Shown here piece by piece: positions 14,885 to 28,861 of a DNA stretch of 64,000 nt. Each line of letters opens with the position of its first letter. Within the stretch, counting starts at the first letter, position 1. The notes beneath the pieces are model-generated. The model ran no database searches. It saw only the letters and a list, made by a program, of their open reading frames with translations, and had not been told where the DNA came from. Origin of the DNA: Syngnathus acus (lineage: Eukaryota > Chordata > Actinopteri > Syngnathiformes > Syngnathidae); the NCBI RefSeq assembly GCF_901709675.1, contig NC_051096.1, forward strand, positions 8,147,001-8,211,000, read 5' to 3'. A program made the position numbers and the translations under genes.

Positions 14885-16779
14885 AAGGGGCCTCGGCTCC
14901 GGTGAGATGCTCTTTCATCCCAATGTCGGCGAGACGTGGGATTCAGATGACTGCTGGATTAGATGGCAGTTTAAAGGAGACAAAGACAGATGTTGGCGCT
15001 CAAGGGACAAAGCCTTAGAAAAACCCAGATCAGCTCACATTTATCAATTCCAAAGAATTGCACAGAGGACAAATTCTTTTAATTGCTCACAAAACTTTTC
15101 CCAACACCGTCCTCATTGAATCGTCTGTCCTTGCAAATGACGTGGTCAATCCCATGTGACATGAGCAATTGAAGACTGCCTTGCAATCTCCACCCTATCA
15201 GAAGTGGTGCGCCTCAAGGCTCTGTTCAGTGCCCACTGATCCTACCAGAAATTCCTGTTTTATGAGAACTAAAGCTTGGATTCAAAATCATGATCGCAAA
15301 TCGAATCAATTAACCATACGTGCAAATAGGAAAACCTGGCATATATGGAATGAATCGCCAAAAATATTTGGTCACGCTAATATTTAAAGGATCTTCAATG
15401 TGGTTGAGGCTATAAATATGTTCATTCCTTGCAGCGCTAATACTTTCTGGTTGAGCTGCAACATGCCAATAATTTAATGAGCCACCAGCAATGACACCAA
15501 ATGAAAGCACTGAACTGAAACCCTGACGAGATAAACACAAAATGGAATTTCACTTTACACGTGATTGACGTGCTTGGTTCATTAAGCAGTCCAACAGGTG
15601 AATGAATACTTGAATATTGTGATTATGTGATTGATTGTGTGCACGGAGGGACTGAGATCCAAAAACACCTGCTACACTGAGGTGTGTCACTGCCTCCCTC
15701 TGGTACTGCAGAGAAGCACACATTCTTGGTTGGACGTCTCCATCTTATTTTTCTTTGAAGTAAGTCTATGAGAGCAGATGCATTTCCACTCATATGTTGC
15801 TAAATACAGATGGTTGGAATGAAATGGCATTGTTATATAACATGTGCATATTCACACGATGCAGTCAATCTGATGGTCAAGACAAATTAAGACCTTGAAA
15901 GGATACTTTCCTCAACTAAAATGATGACCCCGCCCCATTTGGTCATTTACCCCACTCTCAGATCCCTTGCTCTCTACAGATTATATAATGACATTCAGCC
16001 CGTGTGAAGAGTCATTATAGCAATGTTAAGTGTGGGGAGAGAGGTGGTTGTCACGGTTACCTGATCCAGCATGGTGCTGCGCCATCTGCCGTGGAAAAGA
16101 CAACTCCCTGGCTCACTGCAGTAATTACTGCAAGCCCCAAGCAGCCTGCACACATGAGCGCAGCAAGTGCATGCAGGAGTGAGTGAGTGAGTGAGTGACA
16201 GAATACATCAGACAAATAACAGCCCATTAGCTAAGACTGCTAAAATGCTCTTAAAGCAAATAGTCATGAGGCTGAATGTGATACTTTTCTAAGGAGCCAT
16301 CTGTTTTGCCTTGGTTTGCTGTGACCCATTATGCTCCAGCTGTCAAACATCCCCCTTTGAGCGCCGGAAAAAAAGAAAAAGACTTAAGATACTAGAGATG
16401 AAATGATTCAGCAAACAATGAAATCTGTGAATAATAACATGCAGACACTTTGAATTATGTCCAACCTTTAGCAAGCACTAAAAATACATCCCCAAGATAA
16501 ATTATTTCTCTAGTCGGACAAGCTTATATTTAAATGCAGTTGGAGATGATTCATTAGACAATTTGATGAATTGCTTTTACAGCAACAGTAGCAACAATTT
16601 TTTGAGCCCATCAGTTTGGATTAAAATTATAATCCATACACCGTATTCATGGACACTAAAAATATTGATCCGATTAGCATATTTGATACATGCACCAATT
16701 GATCAGTGAATTTTTACAGTATGGCCATATGGGCAGTCTGGACACCTTGGATTTAACAAGCAAACTTGCACATGCTACA

Positions 16780-17180
16780 TGTTGTGGCTAAATGCAAAAA
16801 GCAATTAAGAGCAAGGGTTTGAATTGCTTGGTGATCCAATTAAGACTGAATCCCTGCAGATAGCAGTCTGTTACTAATGAGGCAAAATTAGCAGCATTAA
16901 CATGGCCTCATGAAGCAAACATTTACTCCTCTCTGATATTACATATTTTTCCTCTCTGGGAAATAAATGTGTATTTGGATTTATTATTGCTCACTAATTT
17001 TCTGTAATGAAAGTGCTAGCACGCAATGGCGAAGAAGCCATTTTAATACAAGCAGTGAATATAGTCTTGAATATTAATGACCTCATTTGCATAAATTGTG
17101 TCACTCGACTCAGGATTCCAATTAAACCCTTGATTAATTGCTTGGCTGACCCGTTAAATAGAATCCTTTAAGTGGTTCAA
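16780..17180. promoter_or_regulatory. Candidate enhancer: homeodomain- and POU-rich block
   Basis: Dense TAAT-type sites include three copies of CAATTAA (16802-16808, 16837-16843, 17119-17125), ATTAATT near 17133 and a POU octamer ATTTGCAT (17085-17092). The sequence is unique and free of simple repeats, which is typical of conserved enhancers in developmental gene deserts. No alignment was possible, so conservation is unproven. Confidence 0.35.
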
Positions 17181-17877
17181 CGGGACACCAGTGCCTGTTG
17201 ACACACACAAACATGTGTGCACACACACTTACAGACTTTACACTTGAACTACTCTGAAGAAAATTAATCTTAAGGAATTAGTGAATAAGTGAATATGCCT
17301 TGGCAAGTATGACACCTGCAGGATGAAGCCGTGCCAGCAATGATGACTTGGTTTGAAAGGGAGACTTTTTTCTTTTACTTACCCAAACAGCACTAAGGAA
17401 CATTTGACAGTATTTGAACAAAAGGGGCATGCAAGCATGAGGTGATTGATACAAGAAACAAAAAGTGATGTGACAAAAGGTCAACTTGAAAAAGTGAGCT
17501 AATGAATGAATAAAAAGCTAAAGTGCAGCAATGGAAGAAAAACACTGCAACAAACAAAATACAAAACAACCTAAGCAATGCCGGGAATCAACAGGAAACG
17601 CACAGTTGTACTTACAGGCAAAAACAAGAGAGAAGAGAAGCAGTTGACCAGAAGAGCACAAAAGAGTCCAAATAGAGTCAACTAGCAAAACAGAAACAAA
17701 ACTTTTCACTTGGTCTTGATGACAACTGCCTGCAGGTGTCCTTGCAAGAGACTCCGCCCACTGACACTCTAGCTCCAATATGTTTGTTAATATTAACATT
17801 TGATATTTATTCTCTCTTGTATACTTAAACAGAACCTTTCAGTCTACATTGGGCCTGTTCTGTTTAATAGATTTCAT

Positions 17878-17930
17878 TAAACCAATCAATCAAACTTTAT
17901 TGCTACAACACTTTTCATACCTAAAAATCA
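17878..17930 (-). mobile_element. Rex1/CR1-like LINE 3'-end fragment
   Basis: The stretch ccaatcaatcaaactttatt followed by acaacacttttcatac resembles the 3' terminal sequence of fish Rex1-family LINEs in reverse orientation (typically caatcaatcaaactttattt...agcacttttcatac). Only about 50 bases are recognisable. Confidence 0.5.
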
Positions 17931-18320
17931 ACCCCATCTGCTACAAGGACAAAGACACACATATAAAGCTTAGAAATAAAACCGTAGTGACCTGGGTTTA
18001 ATGAGAAATGAGAATATATGGACGCATTTGTATGAAGTGTGGAAAGGGGGATCAAATCAAGCAGAGGCTGCAATCGGGAAGAAGAAGCAGTCCAGATAAA
18101 TCACATGTTGCGGTGATGTAAACTAAAGCAATGTCATGTCATATGCTCGAGCACGCAATGGAAAATTAAAATCACATGTTCCAATTTCCTGACAAGCATC
18201 TGTTTCTTAAAAAAAAAGAATGACACTAACATACTGCATTGATCTGTCATCTGTGCATGTCGTATTGTGTTGTGCTCTTTGTTCTTGCAGTTGTTTGTTT
18301 TTGTCTCCCAAAGGGGATCT

Positions 18321-18463
18321 GTTATTCATTCAACCCCAAATAAATGATACATAAAGCAACCCAAAAAGAAAAATCCCACAAAACCCACCAAATTAAAAAA
18401 AAAGAAATTGGGTTGTTTGTGGATTTTTCATTTGACCAAACCTTTTGGGGTTAAATGAATAAC
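18321..18463. mobile_element. Palindromic MITE with near-perfect terminal inverted repeats
   Basis: The left end (18321-18340) and the reverse complement of the right end (18444-18463) agree at 19 of 20 positions around GTTATTCATT-AACCCCAAA. The internal halves are also roughly palindromic (AAAAATCCCACAAA against its inverted counterpart near 18417) around an A-rich centre. There is no coding capacity. Fits a non-autonomous fold-back DNA transposon. Confidence 0.7.
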
Positions 18464-18464
18464 C

Positions 18465-18526
18465 CCAGTCCTCGGGGGCCGCATTCCTCCATGAAAACAT
18501 GTAGGAATGCGGCCCCCGAGGACTGG
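18465..18526. mobile_element. Perfect 24-bp-arm hairpin, collapsed DNA-transposon ends
   Basis: The arms 18465-18488 and 18503-18526 are perfect reverse complements around a 14-base loop. The outer sequence GAGGACTGGAGTTTGAGACC matches the terminal sequence I remember for a common teleost hAT-like MITE. The interior seems to have been lost, leaving two ends back to back. It directly abuts the MITE at 18321-18463. Confidence 0.65.
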
Positions 18527-18939
18527 AGTTTGAGACCCCTGCTCTAAGGCAAATCCTTTTCACTGACATGGGCTATCAAGAGACACATACTATTTTCTTT
18601 GGTTCCCAAATAAATGTACTTTGCAGAATGACCAAAACATGGCTGTAATTCATTCAAAATATTGAAATGTACTGTGGATTATCACACAGTAACAAAAATA
18701 AGCATCCATTCAAGATGCATGGGTCATCGATAATCGAATCGAATCGTAAACATAATCCCATGTCATTCCCACCCCTTAGCGCAAAGTGTGCAACGGCTCT
18801 TAAAGATTTATGAAATGAACAAAGCAGCGAGTGAGTGAAATGCGGAGTCAATCTCATTTAATACCATTGGCTCATATAATGAGCAGCCTTGTAATATGTG
18901 AGAAATAACTAACTTACTGATCACACTCTGCAGTCCTCT

Positions 18940-19350
18940 AATTATACCCTTGAGATAAGAGCGGCAGTAATACGCTTTCAATTGTTATCAGAGTTTACAT
19001 AATTACACCTTACACACATACATCCACACAACAAGGCTAAGATAAGCGCCATTGTGTAATTAGTGCTGGTGGGTGATGAAACCCTCAATTACAGTTTATT
19101 CACAAGGCTAGCGGCTGACCTATGTGCTCGCAAGGAGCCAAGATTTAAGACGAGCTTTAAAAACACCAATGACTTCATGAGTCAGCCGCAGCAAAGCGGA
19201 CAATTTATTCCTTGATTTTCCACTTTATTTCCTTTCGCAGTTAAAAGGTAACCATCGTTTATTTCCGTAATGACCGCGCGAGTGGGTGTGAGTGGGCAGA
19301 CTCAAGAGATTAACGGGGCCATGTTGCTTTGCTGCCATTATCGTTCATCA
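18940..19350. promoter_or_regulatory. Candidate conserved non-coding block
   Basis: Unique, repeat-free sequence carries an AP-1/Maf-like core in ATGAGTCAGC (about 19177), several TAATTA-type sites (about 18998 and 19057) and GATAAG. Its composition resembles a compact enhancer. This is inference only. Confidence 0.25.
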
Positions 19351-21472
19351 CGTGGCATTCTTTGAAATGACAAAACAAACAAGAATATACCTAAAGCATG
19401 TGGACATGTATGTATCGATCTGAATTATCTCACAAAACGGAACCGTTTGACCCTCGAGTATATGCATGCAACCATGGGCAGGGGAAAAAAAAAAAAAAAA
19501 AAAACGTCCTTATTAAATGTCTAGTATGCCCTTGAGATTAAGCCAATTGATTATAGTCGTGGTCCAGTTGTACCTCAAGTGAATCGATTCTGCCGCAGTA
19601 GCGGTTGTAATAATGTTGTATTTTTAGTTTTTAATTAAAACTAGTGTCGTTTGAATGACAGCGTAGCGCTTCAAAATGGAATGAAAGTAATTATCAATAT
19701 TAAACAAAACACTTCCCTCATAGTGAAGGGAATTATGTTAGATGTGATTAGAACTAGCCAAACATGCAAGTAATACGGGCCTATGAGAGGCCGCTAACGT
19801 ATTCACCTCGCTCATGTCTAAAAAACTCACCGCAGGAAATATCACATGACAATGAATAGGAAACTAAATACAAGCAAAGTGACACTGAGCTACACACGGA
19901 CGATGTAAACCGCATGTGAGTGAAAAGGGTTCCTGCCAACTGACATTACGAGCAAAACAACTGAAACTGTTTGACTGGCAAGATGGAAACTCTGCTCAAT
20001 GCTGGATTCCATTCAGCGCTGCCAGGAGTCACTTGTGTCATCTCCATAATGTTTTCATTTTGCGGCGATGTCATCTGTTGCGTGGCCTGCAGAGTCTCTC
20101 AAGATGATTGACAGTTTGAGCTTCTGACCGCTGCCAGGCAGGCTTGATTGACGTCGTCAAACTGGAGGAGTGCCAGCAAGCATTTGACAGATCTTCTTTT
20201 TTTTTTAGATGTGTAGAGGGCTCCAAGATGACAGATTTAATACATTGACAAATCAGCATGTGCTGAAGGGACAGGCCAGTGTAGTCTGTGAGCAATTTGG
20301 AAAACGCAGCTAATCAGCTATCACAGGAGAATAAAAAGAACTTCACCCACTTTCAAAGTCAAAACAACTGCCACTTCCAAATGTATTCATAGAAAAGTGG
20401 ACATTTATTTTATTTTCAGTCTTATAGTCTTTAATACCTCAATACACTTTATAGCCTCTTTTTGGCTACATGACCAAAAAAGCCTTTTTCATAGAATCCA
20501 GACTTCCTTCATCAGGAGGAAGAAAAAAATGCATTCCCAGTGATGCCTCATTAATGACCACAAGATGGCAACAACAGCCAATAAATTGTCAAGCCAATAG
20601 CATGACGCGTCCCAAATGTTGCCTTACGTCATTTTCTGTCTCTGTCAAAAGGCATTCTGGTGCAAGCAGAAGGGAGATTGTCCAAATGAGTGTGTTGAGA
20701 GGCCCTCCCTCTCATTGCCAGAGAAGACAGACAAGCAGACAGGTGGATCTGCAAGAAGCATCTGTGTGGATCAGGGGACGGGATGATGCTCTGGACAGTG
20801 CATCATCTCTCTCCATTTCTCCAGACAAGCAATGTGTCCTCCCTCATCCATACACAAGCCAGCAGTCAAATATGTATATCAGTGTGAGCAGACGATTGTG
20901 GGTATTGTTTGTTTGCAATGCCGCCATGATTTCCCTCTGAGGCCAGCCAGTGGAATGAGGTGCCAGGATGTGTGCAACTATTTATTGCTTGCGGTGCAAA
21001 CATTGCCATACCGTTAAGGTCATGAAACTGTCCGGGACAAATCAAATTGGTTAGAAAATTTCTATTTTTCGGCGCCACTCAGTCAAAATGGCATCATTGG
21101 ATTGGTGTCATTTGCATCCCCGGGAATTAAATATAGGCCTGTAAATAGATTTCACTATCAACATTGTTCATTCAAATGACTTGCCTTGGTTAGAATTAGT
21201 AACAATGATAAGTGATTGAAACGTGTGTGTCTATGCACAATTGACCTATTTGTTGATTTTTTTTCCCCCCTCAGTCATGAAGACAACACACAAAGTCGGT
21301 TTACACTCACCCAGTTTTCAGTTTTTTTAATGCACAGAAATTTAACAGTGTGAGACACAAAGTGCTATTTGGTGCCAGAAACGGCTCTTTGATTACGGAA
21401 TTTCAACTCCTGAGACCTTCTTAGCAGGTCAAATGAAGTCAGGATGCTGCAATAGAGACGATCCACTAGGAG

Positions 21473-21485
21473 GCACTTTGAGACT
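21473..21485 (+). promoter_or_regulatory. CTCF-like motif in the distal desert
   Basis: CCACTAGGAGGCA matches the CTCF core at 12 of 13 positions. A second near match (CCACAAGATGGCA, 20558-20570) lies 0.9 kb upstream in the same orientation. Confidence 0.35.
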
Positions 21486-24400
21486 TTGCATCAAAAGCGT
21501 GACAAACATGAGCCTTTAAGTACATAACATTGGGGGGTTTTTTTTTCATGAAAACAATCATTAATCACTCAATAAATTCAATCATTTATGAGTATGAGGT
21601 GCAAGATTGTTTAAACCTTTAGTCTAAAAAAAAATGTTGCCTGACACACTCCTGGGAATGATGATGTTTGACGAAAATCCAGTGTCAAGACGTCAAAGCT
21701 TTTACAAACTGATGCAAGATGTAAGTGAATCGCTCGTGTTTACTTTTTATTTCTTTCCGTTTTTTTCCCCCCATCCAAATTTGTAGGTGTTAAGAGCAGG
21801 CGGGAAAGGCCAATTGAAAGAGCTTCTTCAGCCGCCGCTCTCACAAGAGTCTCTCGTCACTCTCAAACCATAAAAGTGAAAATAGAATCAATGTCACATT
21901 GGCGTTTTTACATTTTGTACAATTGTCGAATCCCGTCGTGCTTCTCGGAGGATCGAGCTTGATCTCAACATTTTTTGACCTTTGGTTCAGTTTTAGAACA
22001 AAGCGATATTTTTTGGTTTTGTTTTTTTGTTCACGCATCCTGTCTGAATTAGATCAATGCAATTCATCTCAAATAAAAGAACAAAGTAGAATTATTCAGC
22101 CATTACTTCAGGGCAATAATGTGAGTGTTGTTCCTTTGCTAAAAGTAGAAAGACAAAAGCATCGCACCTGCTGCTCGACCACATGTCAAGTGTTTGTCAA
22201 TTAATTGCGTACAAATGCGGCGCGCATTGGTGTGAGTGCCTGAAGCCGCCATATGTGCCTGCTGCAAATGGCACAAGACTTTTTTTTTCCATCCACCATG
22301 AATTGAAAATGATTTTCACCAATTGATTATTTACGGAATATGATCAAGATCACAACAACTGCAGCTAAAACCGCCGAACCCAATTGTTGCTTTGGTTTAT
22401 GTGTGTGTGTGTGTGTGTTGATGTTTCTTCCAAGCTGGGTTGAATAATTAGGAAGTGCTTCTTTCTAGCGAGGGCTAAGGAGCTGTCAGGAGACATTCAC
22501 AGGCAGGTTTCGGCATTGGAGAGTGTGAGGAGTCTCATCAGGGTCTTGGATGTTTTGCTGCGCCTGTTTATAAAGAGAGCGCTTTATTTGGAGTGAATGC
22601 ATTCTAGCAAGGTCTCCGCTGTTGCTGTACGTTGATTACAAAGTGTTTTGGCGATTACCCGTAGCGAGTGGATTCCAGCCTAACAGGGTTACGGGCGCTT
22701 TTAATCAAGCGTCATGAAATGCACAAGAAAGGTCTTGAGGCCTCTTTTGATGTCTGCTTATTGTGTTCGGAGACCTCCTTTGTTTTGTTTGGTTTGGTTT
22801 ACTCATTGCGCAACTTAAAATATAGTTTAACATAGTTTTTATTAATTGTGATTCTGAGCTAAACAATTAATTTTGCCTCTGTTTGGTGTTTGGAAGGCAA
22901 ATCAGCTTCCTCTTCTGCTACTGCTCACTCGTGGTTTTTCTGCTCAGCTCGGGTTTTTTTTGGCTGCGGTCGGCGTCTGCCTTTGCTGGTGTGAGCGAAT
23001 TTCTCGCAGCTTCTCCTGAATGTGTTTTTTGAAAGTCCTTATTCAACATTTGGTGCAACTATAATCGGCACTTAGCCATCATGCTCATGCAGACGTGTCT
23101 ATGCTTTCACACATTTATGTCTTCAAGTGTTGTGCCATCTCTTTATAGGATTTCTTTTTTCATTTAATCTGAGTAGGAACCAAAAAATTTTAAAATTATT
23201 TGGAATATAGTGGCATGACAAATGACACCCTTATAGCTCAGCATAGACCAACAAGGCTGCAATAACATAAAGAGTTATACTTTCATTCCATCACCTTTAA
23301 GTAAAAAAAAAGAGAAAAAAAAGACATCCCAAAGCACATGAAATATTTCTAGGATCAAATCAAACAATATGATCTCAGAAAATCCCATTTTTGACACAAC
23401 GGTGCACTCCTGATGAACATACAGTAACATGTGACTGGGTCATTCTCCGATGGGGCCAATAGATATAAGTACAACGTGCGAAGCTATAATGAAGTGACTA
23501 GCTTGTTATTGACAAGGGAGCCGCCGTTGCTTTCGTGCAAAAGCTTCCAACGGAGAGAGACACTCCGGTGCACACATTATTGCCCTGCCTGTTCAAATGA
23601 GCTAATGTCTCGGAAGGGACCGACACTAAATTCCCATCTCACAGCTGCAAAAAAGAGGCGCAAATGAAAGCTAAACAAAGTGAAAAAAAAAAAATGATGC
23701 AAGGACTTGTTACAGTCTGATCTAATAATATGGAATTTCTCCTCCCAGAGTGGAAGGTTGGCGGATTTTGCATAATTGGGGAAAATGGGGGGCTTTTTTG
23801 TTTGTTTGTTTTGATCCTACGGTGATGTCATCTTAAATGCCAGAGCAAAAGTAAAGTCTTTACGTAAGACTTTTGAAGTTCTCATCTAGTTTCAGGATCT
23901 TCTGTACAGCTCGTTCCTTCCCCCAGGTACTTATTAGCAGTGACAGGAGATGTCTAATTTGAAAGAAGCATGGCAGGTGTAAATTTCACACCCAATTCAG
24001 CTCCACACATTAATCCAATTAATTTTGAGGATGTTCCTCCGCTCGTGCTGCGCTCGCAAAGTCATCAAAAAAAATACTTGAGCCCAAGATTCATTTTCTT
24101 TTTGACCAGCAGCTTTCCTCTCAAGACCAAAACAATATGTCGATCCAAAATAAAAAGTAGTATCTGATTTTGAAAGATCTGATGGGCATCCATGTAAACT
24201 TCAAGATATGAGAAATGATATCAAGTGATCACAGAAAGGCAACAAATGTGTTCATCTTCAAAAAGTAAAGAATGCTGGCCAGGGTCGGTGGGGGGTAACA
24301 GTAGAAAAACATCTTCGGCTTTGAGAAAGTGCAAGAGCTCATGCAGTTACCTCTCTCCCTCTCACGCTTCATCCCTCCTCTCTGCTGGCGCTAAATCACA

Positions 24401-27400
24401 CGTTAGTACAGCCAGTGGATGTGTTGACAGTTTTACAAACAGAAATGTAAAACGCCATACTCAAGGGGGTCCGAGAGATAACGGGAAGGGGGGTCCAAAG
24501 TAATCAGGGCAGGAAGGAGACCAAACATGGCACAGGGAAAGAAACAGAGAATACCGCCTAAAACACCTCGCTTGGGTTATTTTAATTACACAATATATGC
24601 CACACACCGTTTGTCATTCCGATGGGACTTCCCACGGCGTGCGCAGAAGGTGTTGCTGCTTATTTTGTATTTGCATGGCCGAGCTATTGTTTGAATTTGT
24701 TTTTTTTTTCTTCCATTAAAACATCCATCAAACGATGGAAAGCACTGAATCCGACTTTCACACTTTGAAATTCCCCTGCAGATTGATGCGTTATCTCACT
24801 ATTGGACCCTGTCGAATGTTAACCACAAAATGTATAAATACAATATATTGCAGGTTGAAATCGCAACGAGGAGCCGATCATGATCGTGCACTTCAATTAA
24901 ATAACGGATTGAAACGTTTCTTGAATTATGCTTGAAAATGGCCCTTTTCCCTCTTCCTAATGATGCGAGTTAACAAGACAAAAAAAACAGTCGGGGGTCG
25001 CTTCAATCCAGTTTTTGCGAAGAACATAAAATGTTTTAGGGTTTAAATAAAAGACTAGTGTGGCGCACGTGCGTGTGTGTCATTCTATCAATTGACGGCC
25101 AAATCCGAAGCTTTTCAGATGTACAGCATTTGGCGTTGCCGCAACGATTGGCCCCGACTTGCCGTGCTGCGGGAGGGAAGGAAGGAAGGACGCCGACCGG
25201 CCCAAAAGGCATCATTAGAGAGTGACAAAAGTGCCAGGGGCAAAACTGGCCTCCAGCGCAATCATCAATGCGACAGACAAGATTGCATTTAAGGGAAAGC
25301 AGGCTTTGGACTGAGTTGCTATACGTCGTCCAAGGCCCCCTGCTGCTTTAATTACCGATGTGTGCGTCTCCCCATTAACAGTGCACCTCGGCTCGCTCCC
25401 TCCCTCCGCCGGCCTCTGCAGGCCTTACACAAAGCTCCGCAGGAGAAAGAACGACAAGCACGGGAGAAAAACAGAGACGCGCATAAAAAGCAGAGTGCTC
25501 ATTAGCGAATGGTAATCGGCGGTCGAGAGGTTGGCCACTCGTCTCACAAAACGCCACATGTCAATTTGTCCCCTTCCATTCATGATCCCTCTCCCATTTT
25601 ACCTCGCTCCTCATGTTCCCTTGTTGAGGAGAATTGGATGGAGCGCCGTGGGGGGAAACACTCCAAGGGAAATGTAAACACAGACTTGCGAGAGGACTAC
25701 GGCTAGGACAACGAGGGAGAGGGGCCACGCTCCTCGGTCGCTGGTCTCCTTCTAATCGGCGCTGGCCTCTGAAGGCCGCTAGACTTCAGAAACGGTCATG
25801 TCGGAAAATACGTATATGCTAACGTAATCAAGTGCACTCACTCAAACGAGATGACTTGAGATGCATCGATAACGGGGGATATTTGAATGAGAAGGTTGTG
25901 AGAGATCCTCACCCCCACGTTATTAGAATGGGCAGGTCCATACCCCCCCCCCCCCCCTTTGTCCGACGATGCGACAACGCACTGCAATAGATAGAGCCAA
26001 TGCATTCAAGCCAATTCCATCTGAACTGAAATGGAAGCGGGCTATTGCACGCTCTCCCATTTAAATATGAAATCATACCCCCCCACCACCACCAGTCAAG
26101 TGGAATCAATAGAGCCCGCCATCTTACTTTGATATGAGGCTGATTCATTCTTGTGGATTACGCCATCGAATTGGAAGAAAGTCTCCAGAGATCCAAATCC
26201 ATCTTTTCCTCCTACAGAGGATCCTGTTTTTTGTTTTTTTTAGATCCAATCTCAAGGTTAAGAAGTAAATCATACACAGTTTGGAATCCTTCAGTTGGGA
26301 AACAAAAGCCACGTGGCGTTGACGTGTTTGGCTATTTCAAATCTTTTTGCACCTCCATTTTTTTCTATCACGGCAGCATCAACAAGGTTTAATTGGTATG
26401 GAAATAGAAGCGGTTGAGTTGACAGGATATTCTCGAGCCCTTTTATTGGTGTGTATTGCCCTTCAACCAATTATCGCCAATCTAGGGCTCAGCAACCCCC
26501 CCGCTAACCTCCTCCCCGATCTGACGGCGCTTCACGCGGCGGCAGACAGGAAACTACAGGTCGCTATACAACATGCAATCCAGGGTAGTGCAAATTGACT
26601 TTCTGCACGGGAATTATTGTATATCATTACAAATTAGAATGATCACACCTTAAAGAATGGTTACAAAAAGCATCGGGTAGTGAGATTTTATTTGCAATCC
26701 TCCCAACACAATAATACCAAAATGCAAAATGATTTGAATATTATCGTTATTCATTATCTTATTTAGCGACTCAAAAAATACTCATTCCAGTCTTCCAACT
26801 GAATATCAAATATGAACAGAATGAAATGGAGAGTGAAAGACTGCTTCTCAGTTTTTGTGACAGCATTTATGTGCGTGCTTTATTTGCACATAGCCAGGAA
26901 ATATCACCTTGCAAAGAAAATTCACAGCTCCAACTGTGTGCGTTTGCCACATAACCGAACATGACTGGACCTCCAAAGTAGCAGACAAAAAAGATGAATT
27001 ACATCTGCACCAACAGATTTCCCATTTGGAATTAAGAAAAAACCAACAACGCCTTTTCACACACGACAATATGTTTGGAAAAAGTCGATACCAACGATTC
27101 CCCTACTAGATAAAAATATCTTTTTTTAATACTCAAGTCCATTTGTGCATTTCCTACACTAGCAAGCAGACTTACTTCATCCTTGGCATCCCCATTTGGC
27201 CGGGAGCAGCTTGTTGTCTGGGCCATTGTTAGCCCAGGAGGCAGGCCCGAGCCCTGAGGGCTTGGTCAGCGTTTAGGCAGGGCAGGGCAGTATGGAGAAG
27301 ACTGGATGGGGTGGGGTGGGTGGGTGGGTGGGTGAGTGAGGCGGGGCAAGGGCTGTGGAAATGGGTGCCGGCCAAGACTGGGCAAGGCTTAATGCCAGGC

Positions 27401-28861
27401 TCTCGGTGGGACACCCTTCTTTTTGGGAGCGTGCTCAGGCCCCCACCCGGGGCCCCGGCGGGGTACTGAGCTACGTGGTCAGTGCAAGACAGGTCCATCT
27501 GCCCCACTACCTCTGCGCCGCTCATGCCAGCACCCTCATATCTATCACCTGCTCCATCGGCAGGCACCTTATGGAAATGACCGACTGCTGCCTGACCTAT
27601 CTGACATGCGTGGCTCACCTTCAGCATATGCCAGTATCTTTGTAACTCCAAATTAATGGTAGTTGAGTTAAAAAAAACACGGTATGACACTCGCACTATT
27701 CCTATTTCTGTATAAGTAGGATTTTAAAAAAAAAGAAATGTATACATAACAATGAAATCAATATTACATATTTTTTTTTAGTAATTTGTTGAGCATAGGT
27801 AATTGTTTTGTGTTTTTTTTTAATGAAAATCTTTTAAAAACATTATTGTGCACACAATCAATCGTAATATATATTTTTTCTTCCCTAAGCTTTACAGAAA
27901 GGTAAATAATGGGGGTTTTTTTGTTTTGTTTTTTAATAAACTGAGGTTTATCGCTCATTCGAGATTCCAAGAGCACTGCAAGAACAACACGAATTTAAAA
28001 CCAAAAGCAAATGCCTCGGGGGGGAAAGGGTGTTTTGTGCCGGCCGTGGTTTTCAGTGCAGTGAATAGGGAGCAGTCGTGCCCTCTGAGGAGCCACAGCT
28101 GTCTCGGGCTGATAGGATGGAGGAAGGGGGATGAAAAGGTGTAAGAAAGTTCAGGAGGGCGCTAGATTTTCTACAGGACTGAACAGACTGCCGAGCTATA
28201 GTCATCTCCGAGCGACTAAGCGAGCGGGCCGCCAAGCAGTGTGCTGTTGCGTTAACACCCCGCTCGCTCCGAAGCTCAGAGCAAGCTAATTGATGCAGCC
28301 AAATGAGATCAGCGGTGGAGGCCCAGGCCAGGGCCATATTGCTAAACAGCTTCCTTCACTCAAGGCCCGTGCAGCGTAATTACCAGCGGGCCACTGCACA
28401 ATGCCGCCTTTATTTGCCACTGAAAGTGATTTCATGTCTCCCCAAAATGGCAGCAGATAAGATGAGAGAAGCTGGTAGGAGAAAAGGCCACTTTTATTTG
28501 AATCTTATGCTTGATGAGCACAAACAAATTCATTCCATTTTGAATATACACCCCACCTCAAAAGAATAAAAGCAAGACATGATTCCATGGCTAGATTTGG
28601 AGTCATCATTTTGTCAATAGATTCAGTTCAGCGTGAATGTAGTCAGCAGCATTTGGTGTGCAATGTAGCAGAAGCGTCCATCTTTTGCTATCACTATAGT
28701 GGCACCCTGACACTGTCAAAGGTGCCACGTTTAGCCTGAGGCAGTACCACACAATCAGTCGGTGGCTCACCAGCAGGGTCCACTCATTCTTTACTCAGCC
28801 TTACCACCTCCATTCTTCTCTTCTACTTGTTAAAACAGGCAGAGGCAGCATCTCATTGACC

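Larger units (their letters stand above)
10201..16199. other. Gene-free upstream desert, part 2
   Basis: Contains simple runs (CT at about 10508-10528, GGAAA at about 10781-10806, CAG at 11790-11813, CCTCT at 11926-11954, GGGA at 14859-14884, GAGT at about 16178-16198) and unique sequence. A block near 13860-13980, rich in TTAAT/CATTTAAAA words, could be conserved non-coding DNA. No gene is supported. Confidence 0.65.

Noticed and set aside
15690-15712. CTCF-like sequence near CTGCCTCCCTCTGG
   Set aside because: Only about 10 of 13 core positions match when aligned, too weak to list.
27229-27696. A 155-residue minus-strand frame in a GC-rich island
   Set aside because: Three overlapping frames are open because of GC richness. 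The protein is low-complexity (Pro/Gly/His) without similarity I recognise. Kept only as a regulatory-island finding.
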